In this document: one piece after another, positions 5,443-12,137 of the stretch
Layout: every line of letters begins with the position of its first letter
Numbering within the stretch: the first letter of the stretch is position 1
Source of the DNA: an uncultured Fibrobacter sp.
GTDB taxonomy: Bacteria > Fibrobacterota > Fibrobacteria > Fibrobacterales > Fibrobacteraceae
DNA: 13,901 bases
Direction: 5' to 3'
NCBI RefSeq assembly: GCF_937877005.1
Contig: NZ_CALEFV010000105.1
Coordinates: forward strand, 1 to 13,901
The notes under the pieces: model-generated
Database searches by the model: none
The model's input: the letters and a program-made list of their open reading frames with translations, nothing else
Told to the model about the DNA's origin: nothing
Made by a program: the position numbers and the translations under genes

Positions 5443-6534
5443 ACTCAATGAAGAATCTGTTTTTTTTCGTTCTTCAAGAATTTTCGTAGCCAAACTTTTA
5501 GATTTTGCTTGACTTTCTTTTAGAATTTCATTTTTTCTTTTTTCAAGGAGAAGTGGGTTTTCTAAAAAATTTTTTAGTTTCTTGTTTTCTTCTACAGCCT
5601 TCTCAGCTTCTTCCCTAGCCTTTTCCAACGGAGTCGTCTCTTTCTCATCCGGCTTCTCTTCCGGCATCTCCTTCACTTCGTAGTCGTCTTCAAGCTCCGG
5701 GTCGAACGGGATGGCCGTGCATCGGCAGTTGTAGTCCTGCCCAGGCTGCCCTATGAACATGGAGCCGGTCCTTTTTTTCCAGGTCTTGCCGCCATCGTCG
5801 CTGTACACGGTATCGTCTTCCCATTTGCACACAAGTCCGTTCATTGACCTGTGGGTGTCACGGGTCACTCCGTCAAGCATGGACATCCACTTGTAATAGC
5901 GGAATCCGGCGCCTTCCATCTGCGTGCGCTGAATGGCCCCGTTGAGGTTGCCGGTCTCGTTCCTCGCGATGAACTTCGACTTGTTCTTTGTGTACTTCGT
6001 GTTGATAGCGTTGATTTCCTTCACGAGGCTTCCGCTGTCCTCGTTCGGGAACATCCTGTGCTTGTACACGGCCGCCGCGATTTCCTTCTTCTGGTCTTCT
6101 GCCGCGCTCTTGCAGTTCGCGACGAAGTTGTTGACGAAGTCGTCGCGTAGTTTCGACTGGTTCGGAATATACCCGATAGTCCTGCCTACGGTCTTCTCGG
6201 CAAAATCGTCCATCTTGCGAGACGAGAAATCCGAAACTTCACGGAAAAAGTCTCCCGCCTTTTCTTCGATGTTTGAAGGCGTAAATACCTCCGCTGCGTT
6301 CACATCGTCCAGCCCGTCTGCCTGGTACCCTAAAAGAGCAAGCTCCTTCAGCTGCTTCCCGTTGTCGCGCAGCATAGACGCGATGAATTCCTTCATCTCG
6401 AGTTCGACCTTCCACGGATAGAACTGGCTAGCGCTGAACACAGGCTTGCGACCGCGCTTGCGCTTGCCGTTGTTCTGGAGCATATACAGCTCCTTCGCCA
6501 TCCGCAGAGGCGTGTATGTGCTTTCGGATGCCAT
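4993..6534 (-). CDS. MuF head morphogenesis protein with C-terminal toxin domain
   Basis: 513 residues in three parts. Residues 1-150 are helical and basic near the N-terminus (NNGKRKRGRKPVF). Residues about 150-277 are the Phage_Mu_F (SPP1 gp7-like) domain, with FIARNETGNLNGAIQRTQ, DGVTRDTHRSMNG and the ending YNCRCTAIP (the CxC is typical). Residues about 278-360 form a highly charged Glu/Lys linker. The rest is a separate domain described in its own entry. Start: GAGGAA lies 9 bases upstream of the ATG at 6534, 3 bases after the portal stop. MuF proteins bind near the portal inside the capsid and can be injected with DNA, which suits a toxin carrier; MuF-toxin fusions are known in temperate phages. 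The DNA changes from about 60% to about 30% G+C near 5640, inside the linker, pointing to a module swap. Confidence 0.88.
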   Translation of the reverse strand: MASESTYTPLRMAKELYMLQNNGKRKRGRKPVFSASQFYPWKVELEMKEFIASMLRDNGKQLKELALLGYQADGLDDVNAAEVFTPSNIEEKAGDFFREVSDFSSRKMDDFAEKTVGRTIGYIPNQSKLRDDFVNNFVANCKSAAEDQKKEIAAAVYKHRMFPNEDSGSLVKEINAINTKYTKNKSKFIARNETGNLNGAIQRTQMEGAGFRYYKWMSMLDGVTRDTHRSMNGLVCKWEDDTVYSDDGGKTWKKRTGSMFIGQPGQDYNCRCTAIPFDPELEDDYEVKEMPEEKPDEKETTPLEKAREEAEKAVEENKKLKNFLENPLLLEKRKNEILKESQAKSKSLATKILEERKKTDSSLSTELLVPIEYQYRGKYTLVDLATLRLAKKNKKEYDKFVAELKMSKLVEDQHYKVSVFIGETSKGKNPDAVIGGIVGEYKHTEPESGRNAISGALREALHQGSKIVIIDVQSDVNYQDAWNAINGRIKGKDDIEVYFKLKGNETIHLFKKK

Positions 6535-6537
6535 CGG

Positions 6538-7815
6538 CTATTCCTCGTCGTCTTCCGGTTTTTCTTCGGGCAGCGACAGCTTGAACGTGTGACCGTTCTT
6601 GAACATGATCGTGCGGACTTCCAATGGCGTAAGTACACCGTCTTCGATAAACGTGTGGAAGTATTCGGACTGGTCCTTGACCATCTTCGTGAATTCCTCG
6701 TCCGTCGGCTGTGTCACGCTATTCCAAGTGATAGTCACGTCGCCATCCTTTCCGAGATTGCGGACAAGGATTTCAGAGACAAGATGCTCGACCTGTTCCG
6801 TGACATGGTCTTCCATCCACGTTTCGACCTTCTTGTCGTACATCTTGCGGTTGCCCTCGCCTGTAGTGGACAGGCCGCTGGATGACTCGCCGAAGATTTT
6901 CGCAACCGGAAGCTGTGCCGCGGCTGCAACGAGCTGCATCTGCCTGTAAGTAGTCTCCGGAACTCCAGCAAGATCCGTCTTGACGACCGTATACTTGTCC
7001 TCGATATCGCCGATAATGGCCCTGTTGGTGGACTTGCCCATTTCGACGGCTTCCATGCGCCTCTTCACAAGGGACAAGCCGTCCTTCATGGACAGCTTGG
7101 CGTCGAAGCCCTTCCACTGGTAGTAAGCGACATTCAGCTCGCTCATCATGTCGGCAATGCCCTCCTCGGACATCCCGAGCTTATCAAGGCGTTTCATTAC
7201 AGCGACAAGGGCAGAATCGCCGAATATGAGTTCGTTTCCTGTAATGGAAGATCCCATCCCTTCTGCGCTCGGGACTTCCTCGCCATAGAAAATCTCGCAG
7301 CGGCTCCTGTGAACGCGCACCTTGTCGCCGTTTCGCATGGTGACGGTGAACCACTTCGGATCGCCAAAGTTCGGCGACTTCTGGTCTGTGTCGTAATCCG
7401 CAGGTTCTACCTTGACCATGCTGCACGGATACACGTTGAAACCTACAATCTTGCCTTTTCCAGCCTCCTCGTCAAGTTTCCGACTGTCGGCTATCTTCAT
7501 TACGACCACTGCGCCACCGAACGCACGAGTCCATCGAGCGGCTCTCTTGTATGCCCTGCGGAGGCCAGTCTTCAGCACCTTCTTCAACAGGCTTCCGGAA
7601 GTATCGCCGTCAATCTCGAAACCTGGCGCAGTGCCGTCATCGGCGACGCAGTTGCAGATGTTCTTGCCGATTCCGTCAAAACGGTACACCCTGGCCAGTT
7701 TACGGTAGTCCACCTTTTCCGGAAGGAATTCGGTCTTTGAGCCGCTTTTAGTCCCGATAGCCTTGACTACGTCTACGTAGCCGTCATTGGAAGTCACTTT
7801 TGTCTTTGCTGCCAT
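6538..7815 (-). CDS. Portal protein, DUF1073 type
   Basis: 425 residues from the chosen start. Family signature: LPVAKIFGESSSGLSTTGEG (302-321) followed by NRKMYDKKVE, the conserved 'G-x-x-x-x-G-L-x-x-T-G-E' block of DUF1073 portals, and ARWTRAFGGAVVVMKI (93-108), the strand typical of portal wings. Position between large terminase and MuF is diagnostic. Start: the ATG at 7815 has GGAG seven bases upstream; an alternative ATG at 7827 adds four residues but lies inside the terminase gene without its own ribosome site. The C-terminus is acidic (EEKPEDDEE). The product should form the dodecameric DNA channel of the head and dock the terminase. No Acb1-like anti-CBASS domain, sometimes fused to this portal family, is present. 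Confidence 0.9.
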   Translation of the reverse strand: MAAKTKVTSNDGYVDVVKAIGTKSGSKTEFLPEKVDYRKLARVYRFDGIGKNICNCVADDGTAPGFEIDGDTSGSLLKKVLKTGLRRAYKRAARWTRAFGGAVVVMKIADSRKLDEEAGKGKIVGFNVYPCSMVKVEPADYDTDQKSPNFGDPKWFTVTMRNGDKVRVHRSRCEIFYGEEVPSAEGMGSSITGNELIFGDSALVAVMKRLDKLGMSEEGIADMMSELNVAYYQWKGFDAKLSMKDGLSLVKRRMEAVEMGKSTNRAIIGDIEDKYTVVKTDLAGVPETTYRQMQLVAAAAQLPVAKIFGESSSGLSTTGEGNRKMYDKKVETWMEDHVTEQVEHLVSEILVRNLGKDGDVTITWNSVTQPTDEEFTKMVKDQSEYFHTFIEDGVLTPLEVRTIMFKNGHTFKLSLPEEKPEDDEE

Positions 7816-7817
7816 TT

Positions 7818-9233
7818 TTAGCTCCATGCAGAATCGTTTGACATTTGGTTGATAAGGTAGTCGAGGCCCTGCGTTGTCATGTCGACCATGTCGTCATGCG
7901 GGACGCTCGGAAAATTGCACATCTGGTCCAGGTACTTCTGCGACCAAGGACAGAATCTCGGGTCGGGAATCCAAAAGTTTCCCGCCTCCACGAAAGGCGC
8001 CACGGAATTCGCCCGTTCGACCTTCGAACCCCTCGGATTCCTCGGAATGATCCCTGGAACGGTACGCGAAAGGGTGTCGATGAGCGCAGGTCCGTTGGCC
8101 TTGTCTTCCACGAGCTTCGCAAGGGCAGCCGGCCACTTCTCGTACATTACCTCAAAAGCCTTCAAGGTCTCGGTAAAACTGCGCTGCATTGCGTCGCAAT
8201 CGAGCAGATATACATCAGCACCGAGTCGTGCTAGAACTCCTCCGGCGACATCGTCCGAAGAGTCCGTCTTCTTGAACGAAAGGTCCCAGCTCTGAATCAT
8301 CGTGTCGAACTGCTTCGGCTCCTTTCCTGGTTTGTAGAATTTGAACCAGTTCCGCTTGAATATGCCTCCGGTAACGGGTACGGGGTGTCCCTGGTACAGG
8401 GCTTCCCAATCACGAGAACCTACTGCCTTCCTTATGGCGTCAAGTTCGCGCAGATCGTACCTTTCCGGATGCAGGGCCTCGCCCTTCTTTCGGTGAGGCT
8501 CGTCATGTTCGGCGATTGCCGGGTAGTTTATCAGGTCGAACTTTTCTCCGTTGTCGTTCGCGGCCTTCATCAGAAGTCGACCGACAAGGTCGTCCTCGTG
8601 CCATCTGGTGTGCATCACGATGATGCCTCCTCCCGGAGCGAGACGCGTGCGGAACGTTGACGTATACCAGTTGAAGACTTTTTCCCTCATCGTCGGGGAA
8701 TCGGCCTCCTCGCGGTCCTTGAACGGGTCGTCGATAATCGCGATTGTGGCACCCTTGCCGGTGATGCCCGAACCCACGCCCGCCGCGATGTACTTTCCCT
8801 TCCTTCCGGGAATCTCGAAATACTTTGCGCTCTGCGCCGCGGTCACTTTCGTGACCTTGGATTTCCTTTCCAGCAGGTTCACCTTCGGGAAAACTTTTCC
8901 GTACTCCTCCTGCTTCATGATGGCCTGCACGTCGCGGCTCATGCTGTTCGCGAGGTCCTGGTTGTAGGACGCGGCGATAATGTTGATGTCGGGATTCACG
9001 CCGAACAGCCACGGAGGGAAATCCCTGCTGAGGATCTGGCTCTTTCCGTGGCGAGGAGGCGCGTTCAATATGAGTCTAGGCCTCTTTCCTGCTCGCACAT
9101 CGAGGTAGAACTGCATCAGTCGCACGCACAGTTCCCTGTGGAACCATCCCATAAGGTAGTCGTCGTGCATCGCCAGGATGAACGCGGCAAGGTTGCTTCT
9201 AGCTTCCCTATTCAGAATTTCGCGGTCATCCAT
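7818..9233 (-). CDS. terL: Terminase large subunit (ATPase and nuclease)
   Basis: 471 residues from the ATG at 9233. ATPase: Walker A NAPPRHGKS (57-65), Walker B IAIIDDPF (164-171), coupling motif MHTRWHEDDL (207-216). Nuclease (RNase H-like): SWDLSFKKTDSSDD with D317, VEDKANG with E376/D377, and HDDMVD (446-451). All key residues are present, so the enzyme looks intact. It packages DNA through the portal and cuts the concatemer. Start: the ATG at 9233 overlaps the small-subunit stop by 8 bases (ATGGATGA) and has GGGAG upstream. An in-frame upstream ATG at 9314 lies deep inside the small-subunit gene and gives a non-conserved extension (MFLRIPKKTMSRTRKY), so I reject it. Confidence 0.95.
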   Translation of the reverse strand: MDDREILNREARSNLAAFILAMHDDYLMGWFHRELCVRLMQFYLDVRAGKRPRLILNAPPRHGKSQILSRDFPPWLFGVNPDINIIAASYNQDLANSMSRDVQAIMKQEEYGKVFPKVNLLERKSKVTKVTAAQSAKYFEIPGRKGKYIAAGVGSGITGKGATIAIIDDPFKDREEADSPTMREKVFNWYTSTFRTRLAPGGGIIVMHTRWHEDDLVGRLLMKAANDNGEKFDLINYPAIAEHDEPHRKKGEALHPERYDLRELDAIRKAVGSRDWEALYQGHPVPVTGGIFKRNWFKFYKPGKEPKQFDTMIQSWDLSFKKTDSSDDVAGGVLARLGADVYLLDCDAMQRSFTETLKAFEVMYEKWPAALAKLVEDKANGPALIDTLSRTVPGIIPRNPRGSKVERANSVAPFVEAGNFWIPDPRFCPWSQKYLDQMCNFPSVPHDDMVDMTTQGLDYLINQMSNDSAWS

Positions 9234-9744
9234 TAGCAAGCACTCCCATCCTAGCAAGAGAAGCCGATATTTCCTCGTCCGGGACATCGTCTTTTTTGGA
9301 ATCCTCAGGAACATCGGTCTTTACAAGCCCGCTACCGAGATAATCTAGCAGAGCCTTCGACGCCATGACCGAAGCCTTCGCATCGCTTGTGTCGCGTACA
9401 ATCTGCATGAGCCTCGAAATTGTCGTATTGACGTTCATCAGCGTCTGCCGCTCAGTAACAGGATTGACCGCTTCCGACATCACTGCGCTTACGGCGCTTT
9501 TAATATCTTCCTTTCGAAGGAGCTGGTAGGCGCTGATGGCAAAAGCATTCGTGTACCCGGCAATCAGGGCGCTTCTCTTTGCATTTAGCAGTACGCAGTA
9601 TGCCCTCACGAAGCAGCACTCCCGCATAGTGAGCCCGAACGATTTCAGCCGTTCGTCAGGGAAAAGGTCGGATATTGCCTTGGCCCTTTCCTTGGCGAAC
9701 TCGTCGAGTTCCTCGTCCTCGATATTTCGTGGCTTTTTACGCAT
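9226..9744 (-). CDS. terS: Terminase small subunit, Terminase_2-like
   Basis: 172 residues. Seen: GLTMRECCFVRAYCVLLNAK (37-56), SALIAGYTNAFAISAYQLLR (58-77) and IKSAVS, the helical pattern of the Terminase_2 group (lT-x-kq-x-x-F-v-x-x-y ... A-x-x-AGYs-x-x-A-x-x-x-x-x-x-LL). An acidic N-terminal region (NIEDEELDEFAKERAK) and an acidic tail (EDSKKDDVPDEE) flank it. Start: the ATG at 9744 overlaps the end of the upstream small gene by 8 bases, like the next junction. A longer frame from 9831 adds 29 residues that overlap the preceding gene almost entirely and do not fit the family. It should bind the packaging site and hand DNA to the large subunit. Confidence 0.8.
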   Translation of the reverse strand: MRKKPRNIEDEELDEFAKERAKAISDLFPDERLKSFGLTMRECCFVRAYCVLLNAKRSALIAGYTNAFAISAYQLLRKEDIKSAVSAVMSEAVNPVTERQTLMNVNTTISRLMQIVRDTSDAKASVMASKALLDYLGSGLVKTDVPEDSKKDDVPDEEISASLARMGVLANG

Positions 9745-9919
9745 CCGAATTTCGCCATTTCTCGTAATCCGACAGTTTAATCTTGATTGCCCCGGAAGTG
9801 CCGCGAGACCTCTCGCAAGGCAGTCCGTCATTGATCCACATGTACACGGCAGACACCGACACGTTTCTCATGAAAGCGAGTTCTTTCGGCGATACCGTTT
9901 GTTCCGTTCCCGTCTGCAT
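9737..9919 (-). CDS. Small Nu1-like winged helix-turn-helix protein
   Basis: 60 residues. VSPKELAFMRNVSVSAVYMW (9-28), INDGLPCERSRG and IKLSDYEKW follow the layout of the lambda Nu1 DNA-binding domain: a first helix, a second helix ending in W, the 'GlP' turn, a wing, then a final helix with KW. Excisionases and MerR-type proteins share this fold, so a regulatory role is an alternative. Start: the ATG at 9919 has AAGGAG about 9 bases upstream, the best ribosome site in this block. It is the first gene of the packaging operon, overlaps the small terminase gene, and follows a 185-bp non-coding gap that may hold its binding site. Confidence 0.8.
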   Translation of the reverse strand: MQTGTEQTVSPKELAFMRNVSVSAVYMWINDGLPCERSRGTSGAIKIKLSDYEKWRNSDA

Positions 9920-9977
9920 TTACTCTTGCTCCTTTTGGTACACTTGATACAGTTGTTTTGTTTTTACCCTTTTTCGT

Positions 9978-10006
9978 AAAATAATAAAACCATCCGTAAA
10001 AAGCAA
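9978..10006 (-). promoter_or_regulatory. Possible promoter of the packaging operon
   Basis: On the minus strand TTGCTT (10006-10001), 17-base spacer, TATTTT (9983-9978). It gives a leader of about 50 bases before the Nu1-like gene. Matches to consensus are moderate in an AT-rich stretch, so this is tentative. Neither hexamer overlaps a coding region. Confidence 0.4.
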
Positions 10007-10054
10007 TAGAAAAGACAGATTTTGGCACATTAAAATGACATTTTTTGTCGCAAA

Positions 10055-10093
10055 TTGTAGGGCGGAATACTTGCTTTGTAGGGGGCGGATTTA
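10055..10093. repeat. Imperfect direct repeat pair in the gap before the terminase genes
   Basis: On the plus strand TTGTAGGGCGGAATA at 10055-10069 and TTGTAGGGGGCGGATTTA at 10076-10093. They share TTGTAGGG(GG)CGGA and start 21 bases apart, about two helical turns. The pair lies just after the spike stop codon and upstream of the Nu1-like gene. A protein-binding site (operator or packaging site) is a reasonable guess. Also nearby is GACA-TTTTT-TGTC at 10037-10049. I see nothing else in the rest of this 185-bp gap apart from the candidate promoter. Confidence 0.55.
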
Positions 10094-10104
10094 TGCAACT
10101 TATA

Positions 10105-10764
10105 TCAAGCGTCAGAAGGTGGCGTATAAACGCTTGGCGGAGTGGGTGAGCCTGGTGCTGCCGAAAGGTGAGTATGGCCAAGAAAAGAAAGCGCAGGCGT
10201 TACGAAATCACTCCCCTTTACGTTTCCTCCAGACTCGATATTTCCATCCGCATCTATTTTCCCCTTTCCTTTGACATCACCGTCAACCTCCAAATCTCCC
10301 GTGAACCTTACCATGGAAGAATCGAAAATAATCTTTCCGTCATTGTCAATCTTGACGACGGCCTTCGCCTCGGAATCGGGGCGCACGAAAGGTATCGCCA
10401 CGCAGCTGTTCGCGTCGTTGGCAAATGGCGATTTCGGGTCGCACTGTTTTTCCCACTTGCGCTTCTTCCATTGCGAGGCGTCACGGCTCATGAACAACAG
10501 TATCACGGTATCGCCCTTGGAAACTTCTAGGTCGAAGGCCATCCCGGAAAATCCGATCTGCATCAAAGGCACGCCACGGACAGGAGCGTCGAACCTGTCT
10601 ATGACGCCGCTCGTGACCATCTTCCTTACGGAAGGCATCACGTCGACACGTCCGTCGTTCCGCACGGCCGTAACTACGCCAGGAACAGCCGTCTCGAACG
10701 AATTGAACCTCTCGTCTACAACTTTCTCGATGGCGCCAAGAATCTGCCCTACCATGTCGCTCAT
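10105..10764 (-). CDS. Baseplate spike (Gp138-type central puncturing protein)
   Basis: 219 residues. The N-terminal part (about 25-130) looks like the Gp138/OB-fold domain of membrane-piercing spikes: PGVVTAVRNDGRVDVMPSVR (28-47), then FDLEVSKGDTVILLFMSRD (77-95). Residues about 135-185 are short Gly/Asp repeats (FTGDLEVDGDVKGKGKI, DADGNIESGGNV) of the intertwined beta-helix type. The C-terminal segment has SFLGHTHLSAAPGSPTPP, with H197-T-H199. HxH motifs of this kind bind a metal ion at the tip of the P2 gpV and Mu gp45 spikes. The gene overlaps the hub gene by ATGA, as usual for hub-spike pairs. It should sit under the hub and pierce the outer membrane. Confidence 0.85.
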   Translation of the reverse strand: MSDMVGQILGAIEKVVDERFNSFETAVPGVVTAVRNDGRVDVMPSVRKMVTSGVIDRFDAPVRGVPLMQIGFSGMAFDLEVSKGDTVILLFMSRDASQWKKRKWEKQCDPKSPFANDANSCVAIPFVRPDSEAKAVVKIDNDGKIIFDSSMVRFTGDLEVDGDVKGKGKIDADGNIESGGNVKGSDFVTPALSFLGHTHLSAAPGSPTPPSVYTPPSDA

Positions 10765-11807
10765 TCCACAGCCTCCCCTTCGGCCTCGCAGCGGCCTCCG
10801 TAATTGTTGCCCTTGAACCTTACCTTCCTTATCAGGAATTCCCCGTTCACTCCTGGAAGAGGAAGTCCTTCCTGCGTGTTGTCGATAGATACCCTGGTAT
10901 TCGGGACGAGTCCTGGATTGATGAGAGACTTGAACCGCACCTTCAGCCGTCCTTCCGCAGCCTTCGCTATGGGCTTGTACTCGATGTCGTAGGACTTGGC
11001 GTACTTCTTCGCCTTCTTGCCCTTGCCCACCTTTACCATTTTTGTCGCGACCGGGCTTTTCCCGCCAAAATAATAGTAGCTCAGGTTCTGTTCGACGTCC
11101 TTCTTTAAAAGTCCATCCTCGCGTTCACGAATAGGGCTTGCCGATATAAGACCGCTGGAATAGTCCAGTCTCACGATCGACAGAGTCTGGTACTGAGAAT
11201 CGTCCCCCGTATCGTCAATGTAGGCAAGCATGGAATTGTCGAAGTACATCCTGCCGCATCCCATGCTGTCAAGAATTCCGTTTATCTTCTTCATGCAGGC
11301 GTTTACAGACCCGCAGAAACTGAAATCGTCGTCAAGTTCCACGTCCTTGAGCGAATCCGCTCCCTGCAGCGGCATCGCAGTCCATTCGGACACGGCCTTC
11401 ACTACGGAAAGCATGTCGGAACCTGCCGGGAATGATAGCGCTATCGGCACCTTCACGAGCTGGTACTCCGGGCCTCTCGTGCTGGTCGCGGTGATGTGCG
11501 TGATGACGTCGTTTCCGGACTTTTCGCAGTAGGCACTGGTGATGTTTCCTACAAAAAGCGTCCCTACTCCGTTCGGCTCGTCCTCGAAACCGCACTCGTG
11601 CATTATGCCGGCGCCTTCGAAAAGGATTCGGTTCACGGTGTCGATTGACGCGTTGTAAATCTTGAACTTTGCATAGTTCTCGTACCATACTATGGAACGG
11701 GAAATATCGAAATCGAAATGCAAGTTGGAAATGTCCCAGCCGCCATCGCTGTCGTTTCCGCCAGCGAAGTCTCCGACGAACAGGTTGTTGACAAGACCGA
11801 AAGCCAT
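10761..11807 (-). CDS. Baseplate hub protein (gp27/gp44-like)
   Basis: 348 residues. No short diagnostic motif, but the overall pattern fits the hub family: an N-terminal beta domain with FDFDISRSIVWYENYAKFKI (31-50) and a middle domain. The C-terminal block reads LISASPIREREDG (220-232), then FKSLINPGLVPNTRVSI (292-308) and PGVNGEFLIRKVRFKGNN, like hub proteins that have 'LINP-x-x-x-P-G-x-x-V' followed by 'G-x-Y/F-x-I-x-x-V-x-H/F-x-G'. It lies between plug and spike, exactly where hubs occur in Pam3- and Mu-like clusters. A lysine-rich stretch (KVGKGKKAKKYAK, about 259-271) is an unusual insert. Start: the ATG at 11807 follows the plug stop by 3 bases, with AGGAGGAA from the plug gene end as ribosome site. 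Confidence 0.78.
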   Translation of the reverse strand: MAFGLVNNLFVGDFAGGNDSDGGWDISNLHFDFDISRSIVWYENYAKFKIYNASIDTVNRILFEGAGIMHECGFEDEPNGVGTLFVGNITSAYCEKSGNDVITHITATSTRGPEYQLVKVPIALSFPAGSDMLSVVKAVSEWTAMPLQGADSLKDVELDDDFSFCGSVNACMKKINGILDSMGCGRMYFDNSMLAYIDDTGDDSQYQTLSIVRLDYSSGLISASPIREREDGLLKKDVEQNLSYYYFGGKSPVATKMVKVGKGKKAKKYAKSYDIEYKPIAKAAEGRLKVRFKSLINPGLVPNTRVSIDNTQEGLPLPGVNGEFLIRKVRFKGNNYGGRCEAEGEAVE

Positions 11808-11810
11808 CCG

Positions 11811-12137
11811 CTATTCCTCCTGGTCGAACGGAATCCAGTACAGGTTCCACACTGAACCGTACTGCGAATACTCTATTTTTTCGGGATCCGCGCTTGAATC
11901 CTGTGAAAGCATGTAGAAGTCTCCGAGGTCCGTCACGGAAGACTTGCCGAGCAGGGCGTTGTTGGGCACCAGCTTGACGGAGTTCTTCTTGCCGTCGGTC
12001 GTCTCCACATCCATGTAGAAATGCTGGTCGCGCTCGTTCCATAGGAATCGGAACGAGAAGGCCTGTCCGGAAAGGTTTACCGTCTGCGTGAAGTAGGCGG
12101 AACCTTCTACGCTCATGGGAACTACATAGGATTTCAT
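11811..12137 (-). CDS. Baseplate plug protein (Pam3 gp18-like)
   Basis: 108 residues. Pattern: a short beta start (KSYVVPMSVEGSAYFTQTV), AFSFRFLWNERDQHFYMDVE (26-45), a TTDGK turn, then LVPNNALLG and a closing beta segment. This resembles the small all-beta plug/baseplate proteins found between Dit-like and hub genes in small contractile phages, which typically have 'F-x-F-x-x-x-W-N-x-R-x-x-x-W/F-Y-x-D-I/V-x-x-x-D-G'. The stop of the upstream gene and this ATG share one base (TGATG), implying coupled translation. The assignment is by pattern and position; the structural role comes from the Pam3 model. Confidence 0.7.
   Translation of the reverse strand: MKSYVVPMSVEGSAYFTQTVNLSGQAFSFRFLWNERDQHFYMDVETTDGKKNSVKLVPNNALLGKSSVTDLGDFYMLSQDSSADPEKIEYSQYGSVWNLYWIPFDQEE

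Noticed and set aside
6538..7815. Acb1-like anti-CBASS function for the portal protein
   Set aside because: Some DUF1073 portals carry an Acb1 domain, but this protein ends soon after the portal fold with an acidic tail and has no paired HxT/HxS-type phosphodiesterase motifs that I can see.
9234..9314. N-terminal extension of the large terminase to the ATG at 9314
   Set aside because: The extension lies wholly within the small-subunit gene, is basic and unlike terminases, and the ATG at 9233 has a ribosome site and the same 8-base overlap as the preceding junction.
9745..9831. N-terminal extension of the small terminase to the ATG at 9831
   Set aside because: It overlaps the Nu1-like gene almost fully and adds residues unlike the family; the ATG at 9744 gives a typical N-terminus.
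9920..10104. tRNA or other RNA gene in the gap before the terminase genes
   Set aside because: No cloverleaf, conserved TTCRA arm or terminator hairpin found on either strand; only repeats and a possible promoter.
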